A DNA stretch of 64,000 nucleotides from Tenacibaculum discolor (GCF_003664185.1 NZ_RCCS01000005.1:62001-126000), one strand, 5' to 3'. Numbered from the stretch's first letter, positions 20,203 to 28,657 are shown. Notes: generated by a model not told the origin, from the letters alone. A program made the numbers and translations.

Positions 20203-20925
20203 TTAATTAAATACGGTTTCTAAAACATCTAATGATTTAGGCTTTCTAAATCCCTCCAAATGTAATTCATAATACTGAACTATAATTCGGAGAATAATTT
20301 GTCTTTCTTTTTTTGAATAAGAAATTGAATTAATCGCATCAAAATTTATGCCTAACAAGCTTTTAAATAGCATTATTTCTTTTCCTGAAATCGTTAATTT
20401 TTCATATTCGGTATCAGTAAAACTTCCTTCTAATAAGTTAAATGCTGTTCTATCAATATTGTTAGTATCTGGATAGAAGCCTAAATATCTAGATAAATTT
20501 AATAAAAACAGTAAGTGAAAGTTTGCAACTTCATCGTGCGTATCTAACCAAATTAAAGATGTTTCAATATAACTGTATAAAGAACTATTTTCTTCCTCTT
20601 CTTGTAAAATGTATGATAACACTTCTGATAAAAACAGTACAATTGATTGTTTTACTATAGAAGTATAAATGGTTTCATACGGATTAATCACTTGCACTTC
20701 TTTAATAGAATGCAATGAGCTTTTATTGCTGTGATTTGCAGTAAGATTTAATTGTGTTAATGGTTGAAAGTGTGCAGGCTTTAACTTTCCTTTTTTTGAT
20801 TTTAGCACTCCTTTTATCATGTACGATTTTACTCCTTCTTGTAAAGTAAAACATTTTACAACCAAACTAGTATCTCCATATTTAAGAGAGCTTAAAACAA
20901 TGGCTTTTGTAGTAATTACTGCCAT
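20203..20925 (-). CDS. recO: DNA repair protein RecO
   Basis: A 240-residue RecO, which anneals single strands and helps RecR load RecA at gaps. The N-terminal OB fold (about 1-80) opens with AIVLSSLKYGDTSLVVKCFT, the family signature, and the rest is the helical C-terminal domain. The zinc-finger cysteines found in some RecO proteins are absent, which is usual in Bacteroidota. It is first in a three-gene minus-strand run with the TonB receptor (1 base gap) and DUF3817. A TATCTTTG element lies about 30 bases upstream. Confidence 0.93.
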   Translation of the reverse strand: MAVITTKAIVLSSLKYGDTSLVVKCFTLQEGVKSYMIKGVLKSKKGKLKPAHFQPLTQLNLTANHSNKSSLHSIKEVQVINPYETIYTSIVKQSIVLFLSEVLSYILQEEEENSSLYSYIETSLIWLDTHDEVANFHLLFLLNLSRYLGFYPDTNNIDRTAFNLLEGSFTDTEYEKLTISGKEIMLFKSLLGINFDAINSISYSKKERQIILRIIVQYYELHLEGFRKPKSLDVLETVFN

Positions 20926-20956
20926 TTAACCAAGTTTAACTATTAAAATCATTAAT

Positions 20957-20964
20957 CAAAGATA
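20957..20964 (-). promoter_or_regulatory. Putative promoter -7 element of recO operon
   Basis: Minus strand TATCTTTG matches TAnnTTTG; the predicted leader is about 25 bases. TTG-rich sequence is found about 15 bases upstream, slightly closer than the consensus. Confidence 0.45.
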
Positions 20965-21017
20965 TACCAATAATATCAACAAAAATAGTACATTCGTGCA
21001 AAATTGATTCCTTTAGC

Positions 21018-21488
21018 ATGGCAACAGAGATAGAACGAAAATTCTTGGTAAAATCTACTGAATTTAAACAAGAAGCTTTTCAAAGAAACCATATAAAACA
21101 AGGTTTTTTAAATTCAGATAAAGAAAGAGTTGTACGAGTTCGTTTAAAAGACGATACTGGTTTTTTAACCATCAAAGGGCCATCAAATGCTAATGGAACT
21201 ACTCGATTTGAATGGGAAAAAGAAATTGACAAAAAAGAAGCTGAAAGTCTTTTTGACTTATGTGAAAAAGGTAGTATTGAAAAGTATAGATATTTAGTAA
21301 AAATTGACAATCATACTTTTGAAGTAGATGAGTTTTTAGGAGACAATAGTGGATTGCTTATTGCTGAAGTTGAATTAGAGAACGAAAATGAAAGTTTTAC
21401 AAAACCTGAATGGTTAGGTAAAGAGGTTACTGGAATTACCAAATACTACAACTCCAACTTAAGTAAGTTACCCTATAATAAATGGTAA
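21018..21488 (+). CDS. CYTH domain (class IV adenylate cyclase/triphosphatase-like) protein
   Basis: A 156-residue single-domain CYTH protein of the short bacterial type. The N-terminal signature EIERKFLVKS is clear, and the alternating Glu/Lys/Arg strands (KERVVRVRLKD, FLTIKGP, EVDEFLG, LLIAEVELE) supply the tunnel residues that bind a triphosphate and metals. Relatives hydrolyse inorganic triphosphate or, less often, act as adenylate cyclases; inorganic triphosphatase is the likelier activity here. Divergent from recO and followed by a strong terminator. Confidence 0.88.
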   Translation: MATEIERKFLVKSTEFKQEAFQRNHIKQGFLNSDKERVVRVRLKDDTGFLTIKGPSNANGTTRFEWEKEIDKKEAESLFDLCEKGSIEKYRYLVKIDNHTFEVDEFLGDNSGLLIAEVELENENESFTKPEWLGKEVTGITKYYNSNLSKLPYNKW

Positions 21489-21525
21489 AAAGCTGTTTGA
21501 AAAATTTTCCAAACAGCTTTTACTT
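21488..21525 (+). terminator. Terminator between CYTH and M43 protease genes
   Basis: Perfect stem AAAAGCTGTTTG / CAAACAGCTTTT (21488-21499, 21510-21521) with a 10-base loop; A- and T-rich flanks allow it to act in both directions between converging genes. Confidence 0.82.
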
Positions 21526-21544
21526 TCTTAATAAAACTCTTTTC

Positions 21545-24500
21545 TTATTTTTTTATAACACTAAGAGTTTTTACTTGTTTTCCTGATTGCACCTTTAATA
21601 AATACATTCCTTGTTTCTTTAGTATACTATCATCAATTAGTATAAATGTGGAAGGGGATTGAATCTCTTTACTATGTATAAGTCTTCCCTGTAAATCATA
21701 CACTTTTAATCGTATGGCTTCATCTTTTGAAACACTAGAAATATCAATTTTTGTTTGTGTCACAAAAGGATTAGGTATTGCAGAGATGACTCCACTATTA
21801 TTTGACTTTTCATCATTAGGTCCTACAACTCCACTTCTTGTCACTGTTGTAATTGATGAATTCGCCGTTTTATTATAAGCATAATCTGTCAGTGTATAAG
21901 ATTGTCCATCGTTTGCTACTGAAACATGGAACCATCCATAATGTGTATTTCCATCTATATTAAAAGTAAACCCTATAAAACCTGTTTTTCCATTCCAAGG
22001 TGTATAATCGGATGAACTAACTGTATAAGGATAAGAATTTGCTACAAAATTACTTGGCGCTCCAACAGAAGCACCTTCCGCTAAATAAGACACATTACTA
22101 GTTGTTCCTTCACAAACAATATTTTTATTGTAGGTTTCTAATCGTACAGAATTATTAGTATACCAAGCTCCATAATCTGCATCGTCTCCTACTTCAATTC
22201 TAAAAAACTTCCAAGGGTCACTTGAGGTTACCGTTAGGTCATCTATATCAACATATACAATATCATCATTTGTACTACACGGCTCACAAGAACCTCCACA
22301 GTCAACCCCTGTTTCATCTCCATTCTGAATTCCATCATTACAGTTCCCATCACCAATAACAACCTTATAATCCTCTACTTCTCCATAACTAAACGATTCA
22401 CAAGACGTAGGTATACCGTTATATTTCATAGACACTCTCATTCTAGTATCTCCTAAAATTGCTGAACTAGGCACAGTAAATTGCCCTGTAACTGAAGTAT
22501 CTTTTGACGCTGCTTTACTCCAAACTTGCTCACCTGCATCTATAAAATCTCCGTCTTGATTATAATCAATCCAAACACTATATCCTTCAGAATAAACAGT
22601 ACTACTCCAGCTTGGTGTTATGGTTATTGTATAATCTCCTCCTTTTGATAAGTTAGTTGATACTGTAGGTGTATAATCTTCATATCCGCCACTTGATCCT
22701 GACGAACTATTACTAATGCTATTTAATTCAACTTTACTAATGAATTCATCGTTTACATTCTTTCCGTTAGAATCACAATATATTACTGCACAAGGCTCAC
22801 AAGAACCACCACAATCTACACCAGTTTCATCTCCATTTTGAATTCCATCACTACAAGTAGCTCCAGTATTCCCATCCCATACCTTACTTCCAGCTTTGAT
22901 TCCTCCAAAAGGTTCTGTACTATATGCATAATCTAGTAACGTGTATGATGTTCCATCATTGTTAACACTAACTCTGAACCAACCGTAATTAGTTTTTCCT
23001 GGGTATAATTCTAATTGAAAACCTATATATGCAGTTTTTCCATCCCAAGACATGTAACTACCATTCCTAATTACATGTAAATTAGGATATTCATCTCCGT
23101 CAACCCATGAACTTTGCTCATCAATTACTGTATTTAACTCAACAGCTTTTACATTTCTAGTTCCTGATTGACATACCAGTGCTTTTTTATACGTTTCTAA
23201 CATCAATGAATTATTCTCATAAAAAGTTCCAAACCAACTACTACTAGCGCCATCTATTGCAAAAAACGTCCATGTGTTTCCTGAATTAGCTATGTAATCT
23301 TGGTTATCAAAATACACCACTTTATAAGGATCATAAAAAGAAAAATCAAACGTTACTTTACTAGAGTTCAAAGAGGATGTTCCTCCAGAAATTGCAGCAT
23401 CTTTAAACGTAATAGAACCAGTCGTATTATTTGATTTAGAATGATTTGTTACTTGTCCTATAAATTTTACACTTAATGTTTTATTATTAAGTACAGTTAC
23501 TTGAGCTGACAACCCTTGAGGAAGATTAGCATCAAAATGAGTTCCAGAAGTTAAACTTCCTGAAGAAACTGAGAAAGTAGCTCCTTCAATAGATATGTTT
23601 TTGGTCTCATCAACTATTGAACCATCATTTGATAATGCTTCTTCTACCGTAGTAGAGTCTACTATTAGAGATGCTCCATTTAAATTTACTCCTGTAGCCG
23701 TTAGGTTTGCAGGTTGCCACAAAGGTTTACGGGCTGGATGCTGTAATGCTATAAGCATTCTATCAATTTGTCCTTGTGTAAACATTTTTCCACAACCAGC
23801 GGCAGCATCGTACCCCATGTAGTTTTCATAGTTAATTAAATTTCCACAATCACTTGCTCCAACCGTACACCCATCATCTCCTGAATTAGAATCTTCTTTT
23901 GGAGTATCATCCACATAATCTCCATTTGGGTCATTACACCCACCTTCAAACGTATGAATCAAGTTTAACCAATGACCAAACTCATGCGTTAATACCGAAG
24001 CAAATTCTTTATCTGTATTACCATGAATATATCGTCCGTTATAAACTACTCTTGCTGTGTTATTATCAGACATCGCTGTATTAGGGTACCAAGCAACACC
24101 AGAATTTGTTCCACTTCCATCTGCATATAAATCTCCCATAATGTATACATTCATATACTTATAGTTATCCCAAGCGTCTGCAGCTATTTGATCGTCATAA
24201 CCACCTCCATTTCCATATCCTGATTTTTCTGGGTGAAATACCACACCGTTAGTACTCCCCCCGTTAGGATCTATTTTTGCCAAAGCAAATCTAATACTAA
24301 GAGTACCTCTTCTTCCTGAAAAAACAGGATCTACTGTATTAAAGTCATCGTTAAGTCCGTTAAAATCTTCATTTAATTTGTCTAACGCAACTTTTATTTT
24401 ATCATACGTTACAGTTTTCCCATGTTGAACATCTCCATAAACATGTACAACTACAGGAATGGTATAAGTTTCTCCAACTTTATTAAAAAGTGAAGTTTGT

Positions 24501-24679
24501 TTTTTTCTAACTACATTTTTTGTGTAGCTGTTGAATTTATCAAACTCTTTTTTTGATTCGGGGTATTTTAAAAATACCTTTTGATTTTCACTTGTAACCT
24601 TACAGTCTTGAGCTAACGCAGTCTCAACACAGAAAAACAACAAAAAGAAGAAGGGTAACAAAATGTTCTTTTGTTTCAT
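21545..24679 (-). CDS. Secreted M43-family metalloprotease with T9SS sorting domain
   Basis: From the ATG at 24679 the product is 1044 residues: signal peptide MKQKNILLPFFFLLFFCVETALAQ, an M43 (pappalysin/ulilysin) catalytic domain with zinc motif HEFGHWLNLIH near residue 231 and the Met-turn at NYMGYD, then a modular C-terminal half. That half has two related 140-residue modules (about 455-595 and 800-945), two cysteine-rich linkers containing GIQNGDETGVDCGGSC, one GEVEDY beta-sandwich, and a type A sorting domain for type IX secretion (DLQGRLIHS to TLSVIKK). It should be exported and attached or released outside the cell. An earlier in-frame codon at 24745 is rejected because a promoter element lies between it and the chosen start. 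Confidence 0.92.
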   Translation of the reverse strand: MKQKNILLPFFFLLFFCVETALAQDCKVTSENQKVFLKYPESKKEFDKFNSYTKNVVRKKQTSLFNKVGETYTIPVVVHVYGDVQHGKTVTYDKIKVALDKLNEDFNGLNDDFNTVDPVFSGRRGTLSIRFALAKIDPNGGSTNGVVFHPEKSGYGNGGGYDDQIAADAWDNYKYMNVYIMGDLYADGSGTNSGVAWYPNTAMSDNNTARVVYNGRYIHGNTDKEFASVLTHEFGHWLNLIHTFEGGCNDPNGDYVDDTPKEDSNSGDDGCTVGASDCGNLINYENYMGYDAAAGCGKMFTQGQIDRMLIALQHPARKPLWQPANLTATGVNLNGASLIVDSTTVEEALSNDGSIVDETKNISIEGATFSVSSGSLTSGTHFDANLPQGLSAQVTVLNNKTLSVKFIGQVTNHSKSNNTTGSITFKDAAISGGTSSLNSSKVTFDFSFYDPYKVVYFDNQDYIANSGNTWTFFAIDGASSSWFGTFYENNSLMLETYKKALVCQSGTRNVKAVELNTVIDEQSSWVDGDEYPNLHVIRNGSYMSWDGKTAYIGFQLELYPGKTNYGWFRVSVNNDGTSYTLLDYAYSTEPFGGIKAGSKVWDGNTGATCSDGIQNGDETGVDCGGSCEPCAVIYCDSNGKNVNDEFISKVELNSISNSSSGSSGGYEDYTPTVSTNLSKGGDYTITITPSWSSTVYSEGYSVWIDYNQDGDFIDAGEQVWSKAASKDTSVTGQFTVPSSAILGDTRMRVSMKYNGIPTSCESFSYGEVEDYKVVIGDGNCNDGIQNGDETGVDCGGSCEPCSTNDDIVYVDIDDLTVTSSDPWKFFRIEVGDDADYGAWYTNNSVRLETYNKNIVCEGTTSNVSYLAEGASVGAPSNFVANSYPYTVSSSDYTPWNGKTGFIGFTFNIDGNTHYGWFHVSVANDGQSYTLTDYAYNKTANSSITTVTRSGVVGPNDEKSNNSGVISAIPNPFVTQTKIDISSVSKDEAIRLKVYDLQGRLIHSKEIQSPSTFILIDDSILKKQGMYLLKVQSGKQVKTLSVIKK

Positions 24680-24708
24680 AATTGATTGATTTTTTAAATT
24701 ACTAAAAA

Positions 24709-24735
24709 CAAACCTACAGTTATAAATCAAATCAA
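24709..24735 (-). promoter_or_regulatory. Putative promoter of the M43 protease gene
   Basis: Minus strand TAGGTTTG (24709-24716) fits TAnnTTTG, with TTG at 24733-24735, 16 bases upstream. The leader to the ATG at 24679 would be about 23 bases. Confidence 0.5.
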
Positions 24736-24834
24736 TTTGATACAATACTAACCAATGCCAGTAAAAAATTATCTATTGGCTTTTTTTTAACTTTAATTTT
24801 ACGGCTATTTTATTTTTTTACCATATAAGAAGTG

Positions 24835-25476
24835 TTAGCTAATTGAGAAAATAGCTAAAAAATGGCTTAAACTACCCAACAATACAAAAACATGGAAGGT
24901 TGCATGACTATATTTTAATTTTTTAAGGGAATAGAAAATAGCTCCAACGGTATAAAAAACTCCTCCAAGAAAAAGATACAACAGTCCTTTATCTGATAAA
25001 TTTTCCATTAAAGGTTTTATTACAAAAACAACTTGCCATCCCATTAATAAATACAACACAGTTGATAGTTTATCAAATCGTCCTGTAAAAAACAACTTTA
25101 ATACAACTCCGGTAATGGCAAATAACCAAACAAAAATAAACATATACCAACCTAATTTTGATGGTAATACAACTAAACAAAATGGAGTATATGTTCCAGC
25201 AATTAATACATAAATAGCTGCGTGATCAAAAATATTAAGTCTCCTCCTAAGCTTAGGTCTTTTTGCAGCATGATAAAAAGTAGATGCTGCATATAAAATT
25301 ACTAAACTCAGTCCGTAAATACAGAAACTAGCAGCTTTCCAAAAGTTATGATAACTTAGTGATTTATGTACAAGAAAGGGAAGAGCCACTATACTAAGTA
25401 GCAAACCAAACCCGTGAGTAAGGATGTTTAATCTTTCTTCTTTTTCGTTATAATGGTGATTTAAATTCTCGCTCAT
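24835..25476 (-). CDS. Hemolysin III / PAQR-family membrane protein
   Basis: A 213-residue protein with seven predicted transmembrane helices and the PAQR-family residues: EERLNILTHGFG near the start, the STFYHAAKRPKLRRRLNIFDH segment (Ser, His and Asp of the putative metal site), and a late HATFHVFVLLGSLSHF with the C-terminal histidines. The family includes bacterial hemolysin III and eukaryotic adiponectin receptors; a membrane hydrolase role, possibly ceramidase-like, is suggested for the eukaryotic members. The name hemolysin does not imply toxicity here. Its start overlaps the end of the acyltransferase gene by 29 bases, so the pair is translationally linked. Confidence 0.88.
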   Translation of the reverse strand: MSENLNHHYNEKEERLNILTHGFGLLLSIVALPFLVHKSLSYHNFWKAASFCIYGLSLVILYAASTFYHAAKRPKLRRRLNIFDHAAIYVLIAGTYTPFCLVVLPSKLGWYMFIFVWLFAITGVVLKLFFTGRFDKLSTVLYLLMGWQVVFVIKPLMENLSDKGLLYLFLGGVFYTVGAIFYSLKKLKYSHATFHVFVLLGSLSHFLAIFSIS

Positions 25477-26239
25477 TGTTAGGTCGATTGGTATCTTTCA
25501 TATACAACTCATCATTTATCAATTCATTGTATATCACATTGTATGTTTCTTCTTTAAGTTTTTTCTTATCCTTAGCTTCTAAGTTATCTGTTTCAATAAA
25601 TGCACACTGTTTTACTCTAAGTGTTCCTGGAGATCCTTTTAAAAAATCCCAAGAAAACAGACGTTTTCCATCATAATACACTTGAGGAACAATCGGTATT
25701 TGGTGCTCGATAGCTAAGCTAAATGCTCCGTTTTTAAACGGTGCTAAAACAATGTTTTCAGCAGGTACTAATCCTTCAGGAAAAATAGCAACACTTGTTC
25801 CATTCTTTAACCTACTATGAGCTTCTTCATATACTCTTTTTCGGCTTTCTAAATCACTTCTATCAACTACAATAACTACTTTTTTGTAAAAGAAACCAAA
25901 AATTGGAAATTTTGCTAACTCTTTCTTCCCAACGAAAACTATTGGGTTTTTACTCATAGCTATTAGAATCCATGGATCTATAAATGACGCATGGTTTGCA
26001 CAAAACATATAACTTTTATTTCGATCAATTTCTTGCTCTTTTTCAACTTTTAATCGGAATCCCATTCCATAGATTAAAAAATAAGCCCATGCTCTTACCA
26101 CCTTCCAAAAAACTGGGTAATATTTTTCATCTGAAGTTAAAACCAGCATAAAAGGTGCCATTATTAGTATTGAAACTACAATTAGTGTGTAAAACCAAAC
26201 ACGCCAAATAAAACGAATAGGAAAAAATATATACTTCAA
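25448..26239 (-). CDS. 1-acyl-sn-glycerol-3-phosphate acyltransferase (PlsC family), copy 1
   Basis: A 263-residue PlsC-like acyltransferase that would place the second acyl chain on lysophosphatidic acid at the inner membrane. After one N-terminal transmembrane segment (about 12-35) it shows the catalytic NHASFID (NHxxxxD) block, the GKKELAKFPIFGFF region and the substrate motif FPEGLVP. The start is a TTG at 26239: the in-frame sequence upstream reaches a stop with no ATG, and the residues from this TTG match the usual N-terminus RFIWRVWFY. It shares a transcript with the downstream hemolysin III-like gene. A second, less similar PlsC gene is at 39079. Confidence 0.88.
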   Translation of the reverse strand: MKYIFFPIRFIWRVWFYTLIVVSILIMAPFMLVLTSDEKYYPVFWKVVRAWAYFLIYGMGFRLKVEKEQEIDRNKSYMFCANHASFIDPWILIAMSKNPIVFVGKKELAKFPIFGFFYKKVVIVVDRSDLESRKRVYEEAHSRLKNGTSVAIFPEGLVPAENIVLAPFKNGAFSLAIEHQIPIVPQVYYDGKRLFSWDFLKGSPGTLRVKQCAFIETDNLEAKDKKKLKEETYNVIYNELINDELYMKDTNRPNNEREFKSPL

Positions 26240-26335
26240 TTCTTTTAAATTATAATCAACTAACTAACCTTATACTTCTTTTATCAAAAAAGTTTAGTAT
26301 TAAGGTTCCCCTAATATGCGAATGTAGTAATTTCT

Positions 26336-26365
26336 TTTGTTTGATAAATTTTAAGCTTATTTTTG
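26336..26365 (+). promoter_or_regulatory. Promoter of trpS
   Basis: TTTTG... element (TTTG at 26336-26339), 18-base spacer and TATTTTTG at 26358-26365: a close fit to the flavobacterial consensus. The trpS ATG is 46 bases beyond. Confidence 0.6.
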
Positions 26366-26410
26366 CTCACTTAAGCAAGCACTTATTTAAAAACATTTCA
26401 AAACAGACTT

Positions 26411-27379
26411 ATGTCAAGAATTTTAACAGGAGTACAAAGTACAGGAACCCCACATTTAGGGAATTTATTAGGAGCAATTTTACCTGCAATTGAAATGGCA
26501 AATGATTCTAAAAACGAATCGTTTATTTTTATTGCCGACATGCATTCTTTAACACAGATTAAAGACGGAAACGAATTGCGAGAAAACACCTATAGTGTTG
26601 CGGCTACTTGGCTTGCCTGTGGTATTGACATTAACAAAACAGTATTTTACCGCCAAAGTGATATTCCTGAAGTTACTGAATTAACTTGGTATTTAAGCTG
26701 TTTCTTTCCATACCAACGTTTAACATTAGCACATGGTTTTAAGGACAAAGCTGATCGTTTAGCTGATGTAAATGCTGGATTATTTACCTATCCTATGTTA
26801 ATGGCAGCTGACATTTTATTGTACGATGCTGAAGTTGTTCCCGTAGGAAAAGATCAGTTACAGCATTTAGAAATGACACGCGACGTTGCTAACAGGTTTA
26901 ACAATATTGTTGGTGAAACCTTGGTTCCACCTCAAGCAAAGATAAATGAAGACACGAAATTAGTTCCTGGAACTGATGGTGAAAAAATGAGTAAATCACG
27001 AAATAATTTCATCAATATTTTCCTACCAGACAAGAAGTTACGTAAGCAAGTTATGGGAATTCAAACAGACAGTAAAGCTCTAGAAGATCCAAAAGATCCA
27101 GATACTGATAATGTTTTCGCTTTGTATAAATTATTAGCTTCTGAAGAGCAAATAGCTGAAATGCGTACTAATTATGAAAATGGAGGTTATGGCTACGGAC
27201 ATGCAAAACAAGCTTTATATGAATTGATTATTGATAAATTTTCTGATGTACGCGCTAAGTATAATCACTATATGGAAAACCGCCATGAAATTGATGAAGC
27301 TTTAGCTGTAGGTGCAGAAAAAGCTCGTTCAATTGCCAAAGATGTGCTACAAAGAGTTAGAGAAAAAATAGGATACTAA
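26411..27379 (+). CDS. trpS: Tryptophanyl-tRNA synthetase
   Basis: Class I aminoacyl-tRNA synthetase charging tRNA-Trp. The 322-residue length is normal. The HIGH-type motif appears as TGTPHLGNLLGA (about residues 11-22) and the KMSKS motif as GEKMSKSRN (about 195). Other tryptophan-specific residues sit in the central DQLQHLEMTRDVANRFN region. Single gene, with a good promoter and divergent from the acyltransferase gene. Confidence 0.96.
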   Translation: MSRILTGVQSTGTPHLGNLLGAILPAIEMANDSKNESFIFIADMHSLTQIKDGNELRENTYSVAATWLACGIDINKTVFYRQSDIPEVTELTWYLSCFFPYQRLTLAHGFKDKADRLADVNAGLFTYPMLMAADILLYDAEVVPVGKDQLQHLEMTRDVANRFNNIVGETLVPPQAKINEDTKLVPGTDGEKMSKSRNNFINIFLPDKKLRKQVMGIQTDSKALEDPKDPDTDNVFALYKLLASEEQIAEMRTNYENGGYGYGHAKQALYELIIDKFSDVRAKYNHYMENRHEIDEALAVGAEKARSIAKDVLQRVREKIGY

Positions 27380-27436
27380 TAATTTATACCACCTAATAAA
27401 TAAGTCATTTTATCCTTAAAAAATCAGGAGTATATC

Positions 27437-27458
27437 CCTATGAAAAACAGGGAATAGG
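27437..27458. repeat. CCTAT...ATAGG inverted repeat upstream of a small gene
   Basis: CCTAT (27437-27441) and ATAGG (27454-27458) are separated by 12 bases, and CCCT/AGGG pairs are nested in the same stretch. It lies about 65 bases before the ATG of the 84-residue gene and just before TTTG-rich sequence. It could be a regulator binding site; no protein can be named. Confidence 0.4.
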
Positions 27459-27521
27459 TAACCTTTGTTAGTTGTGTTTTTTGATAGTTTTACACTACTA
27501 TTAACATCAAACTAACATATT

Positions 27522-27776
27522 ATGCCACATTATGCACAAGGAACGACAGGATGGACAAAATTGAAAGGCTATCAAGCTTTATGGGATCCTAAAATTGATT
27601 TGGGTAAGTTTTACTTTACAACATTTCAGGGGAAAAGACAAGAAACTCCATATATGACAGCAGATAATTTTGCTAGAGTAATTGATATTCTAAGAAATGA
27701 AACTCCAGTATATGGAAACGCAACTACTGGCTCTGTAACCACGCAAGGAGAACTTGTTGGTGAGGAGGAGAGCTAG
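27522..27776 (+). CDS. Small hypothetical protein (84 aa)
   Basis: I do not recognise this family. The predicted 84-residue protein is soluble, with no signal peptide or membrane segment, rich in aromatic residues (Tyr, Trp, Phe) in its first 50 positions and acidic at its end (GEEES). Segments such as GTTGWTKLKGYQALWDP and FARVIDILRNETPVYG look like folded protein and not random sequence. Support for being a gene: an ATG with an A/T-rich leader, an inverted repeat upstream at 27437, and a perfect terminator 24 bases after the stop. It sits alone between trpS and a small lipoprotein gene. Confidence 0.62.
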   Translation: MPHYAQGTTGWTKLKGYQALWDPKIDLGKFYFTTFQGKRQETPYMTADNFARVIDILRNETPVYGNATTGSVTTQGELVGEEES

Positions 27777-27800
27777 GAGGTTCAAATATCATAATTAACT

Positions 27801-27832
27801 AAACCCAGAATAAATATATTCTGGGTTTTTTA
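27801..27832 (+). terminator. Terminator of the 84-aa gene
   Basis: Perfect 12-bp stem AAACCCAGAATA / TATTCTGGGTTT (27801-27812, 27817-27828), 4-base loop and following T run. Confidence 0.87.
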
Positions 27833-27856
27833 TGCTTATTTTCATAAATTCACAAC

Positions 27857-28162
27857 ATGAAAAAATTATTAATTTTAGTATTCTTAGGAATCGTTGCCTG
27901 TAGTACTCCAAAAGAAAAAACACAAATAGTAGAAGCTTCATGCGGTCAATGTAAGTTTGGCTTAGATAGCCAACATGGGTGTGATTTAGCTGTAAAAGTA
28001 GATGGGCAAGCCTATTTTATTGATGGTGCACACATTGATGATTATGGTGATGCCCATGATAAAAATATCGGTTTTTGCAATGTTGTTAGAAAGGCAGAAG
28101 TTACTGGAAAAGTTGAAAACGGAAGATTTAAAGCTACCTCTTTTAAAATAATTGAAGAATAA
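27857..28162 (+). CDS. Small lipoprotein, DUF6370-like
   Basis: A 101-residue predicted lipoprotein: signal MKKLLILVFLGIVAC with the lipid-bearing cysteine at residue 15. The mature part has a CGQCKFG pair, a further Cys in HGCDLAV and another in GFCNVVRKAEVTG, plus a His/Asp-rich stretch (DGAHIDDYGDAHD). This resembles the DUF6370 family of small flavobacterial proteins. The cysteines and histidines suggest metal or disulfide chemistry in the periplasm, but no function is established. Expressed alone, between two terminators. Confidence 0.75.
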   Translation: MKKLLILVFLGIVACSTPKEKTQIVEASCGQCKFGLDSQHGCDLAVKVDGQAYFIDGAHIDDYGDAHDKNIGFCNVVRKAEVTGKVENGRFKATSFKIIEE

Positions 28163-28452
28163 TATTTAGACTTTCATAAACAAAGTTTCTAGATAAAAAT
28201 TAAAAAAAACCGAAGTAAGTTAACTTCGGTTTTTTATTACTTCAAAAATATTTTCATTTTTATAATAACCTACCCTTTCTATCTTATCAAAACAGCACTC
28301 CAACAGAATTAAATCACTGATTTCATGAACATTTACAATAAAAACAGTATTTTTAAACTCATTAAAATTCTTTCGCGAGAAAAATAGACATAAACCTTGA
28401 GTGTCTATAAAATGTTCAGGGATTTAATCAAATTAATTAAATCGTTATTATT
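28163..28452. other. Intergenic leader of the double-glycine peptide gene
   Basis: This 290-base stretch holds the terminator at 28203-28236 and, directly before the small peptide gene, an 8-bp palindrome GATTTAAT / ATTAAATC (28421-28428, 28436-28443). I see no consensus TAnnTTTG element. The palindrome is a candidate operator. Confidence 0.5.
28203..28236 (+). terminator. Terminator of the DUF6370-like gene
   Basis: Stem AAACCGAAGT / ACTTCGGTTT centred on 28219 with a 6-base loop, preceded by an A run and followed by six Ts. Confidence 0.88.
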
Positions 28453-28635
28453 ATGAAAAAACAAATTTTAAATCTAGGAAAAAGATTAAACAGAAAAGAT
28501 CAACAAGAAATTAAAGGAGGAAGACCATTTATGGATTGTGATGACTTTTGTAGTTCTAGTTGGAGAGATAGAAATTATTACATTCAAGATCAAATGGAAA
28601 AGTATGGTTTAGATTGGTCTCACTGTGTTTGTTAG
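28453..28635 (+). CDS. Double-glycine leader peptide (RiPP/bacteriocin-like precursor)
   Basis: A 60-residue peptide. Residues 1-23 (MKKQILNLGKRLNRKDQQEIKGG) form a leader of the flavobacterial GG type, with hydrophobic ILNLG, a helix containing RKDQQEI, and the Gly-Gly that C39 peptidase-containing transporters cleave. The predicted mature part (24-60) is 37 residues with four cysteines at 29, 33, 58 and 60, enough for two disulfides or thioethers, and mixed charge. No C39 transporter, modifying enzyme or immunity gene is beside it, so processing would have to act in trans. A strong terminator follows 22 bases after the stop. Function (bacteriocin, signal or other) cannot be read from sequence. 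Confidence 0.75.
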   Translation: MKKQILNLGKRLNRKDQQEIKGGRPFMDCDDFCSSSWRDRNYYIQDQMEKYGLDWSHCVC

Positions 28636-28657
28636 TATCGAAATATATTAATATAAA

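Noticed and set aside
24680-24745. Earlier start for the M43 protease
   Set aside because: It adds 22 residues before a perfect signal peptide and lies upstream of the promoter element at 24709-24716.
24835-25476. Hemolysin III as a virulence toxin
   Set aside because: The name reflects a PAQR-family relative; the protein is an integral membrane enzyme found in most bacteria and nothing else here suggests a toxin.
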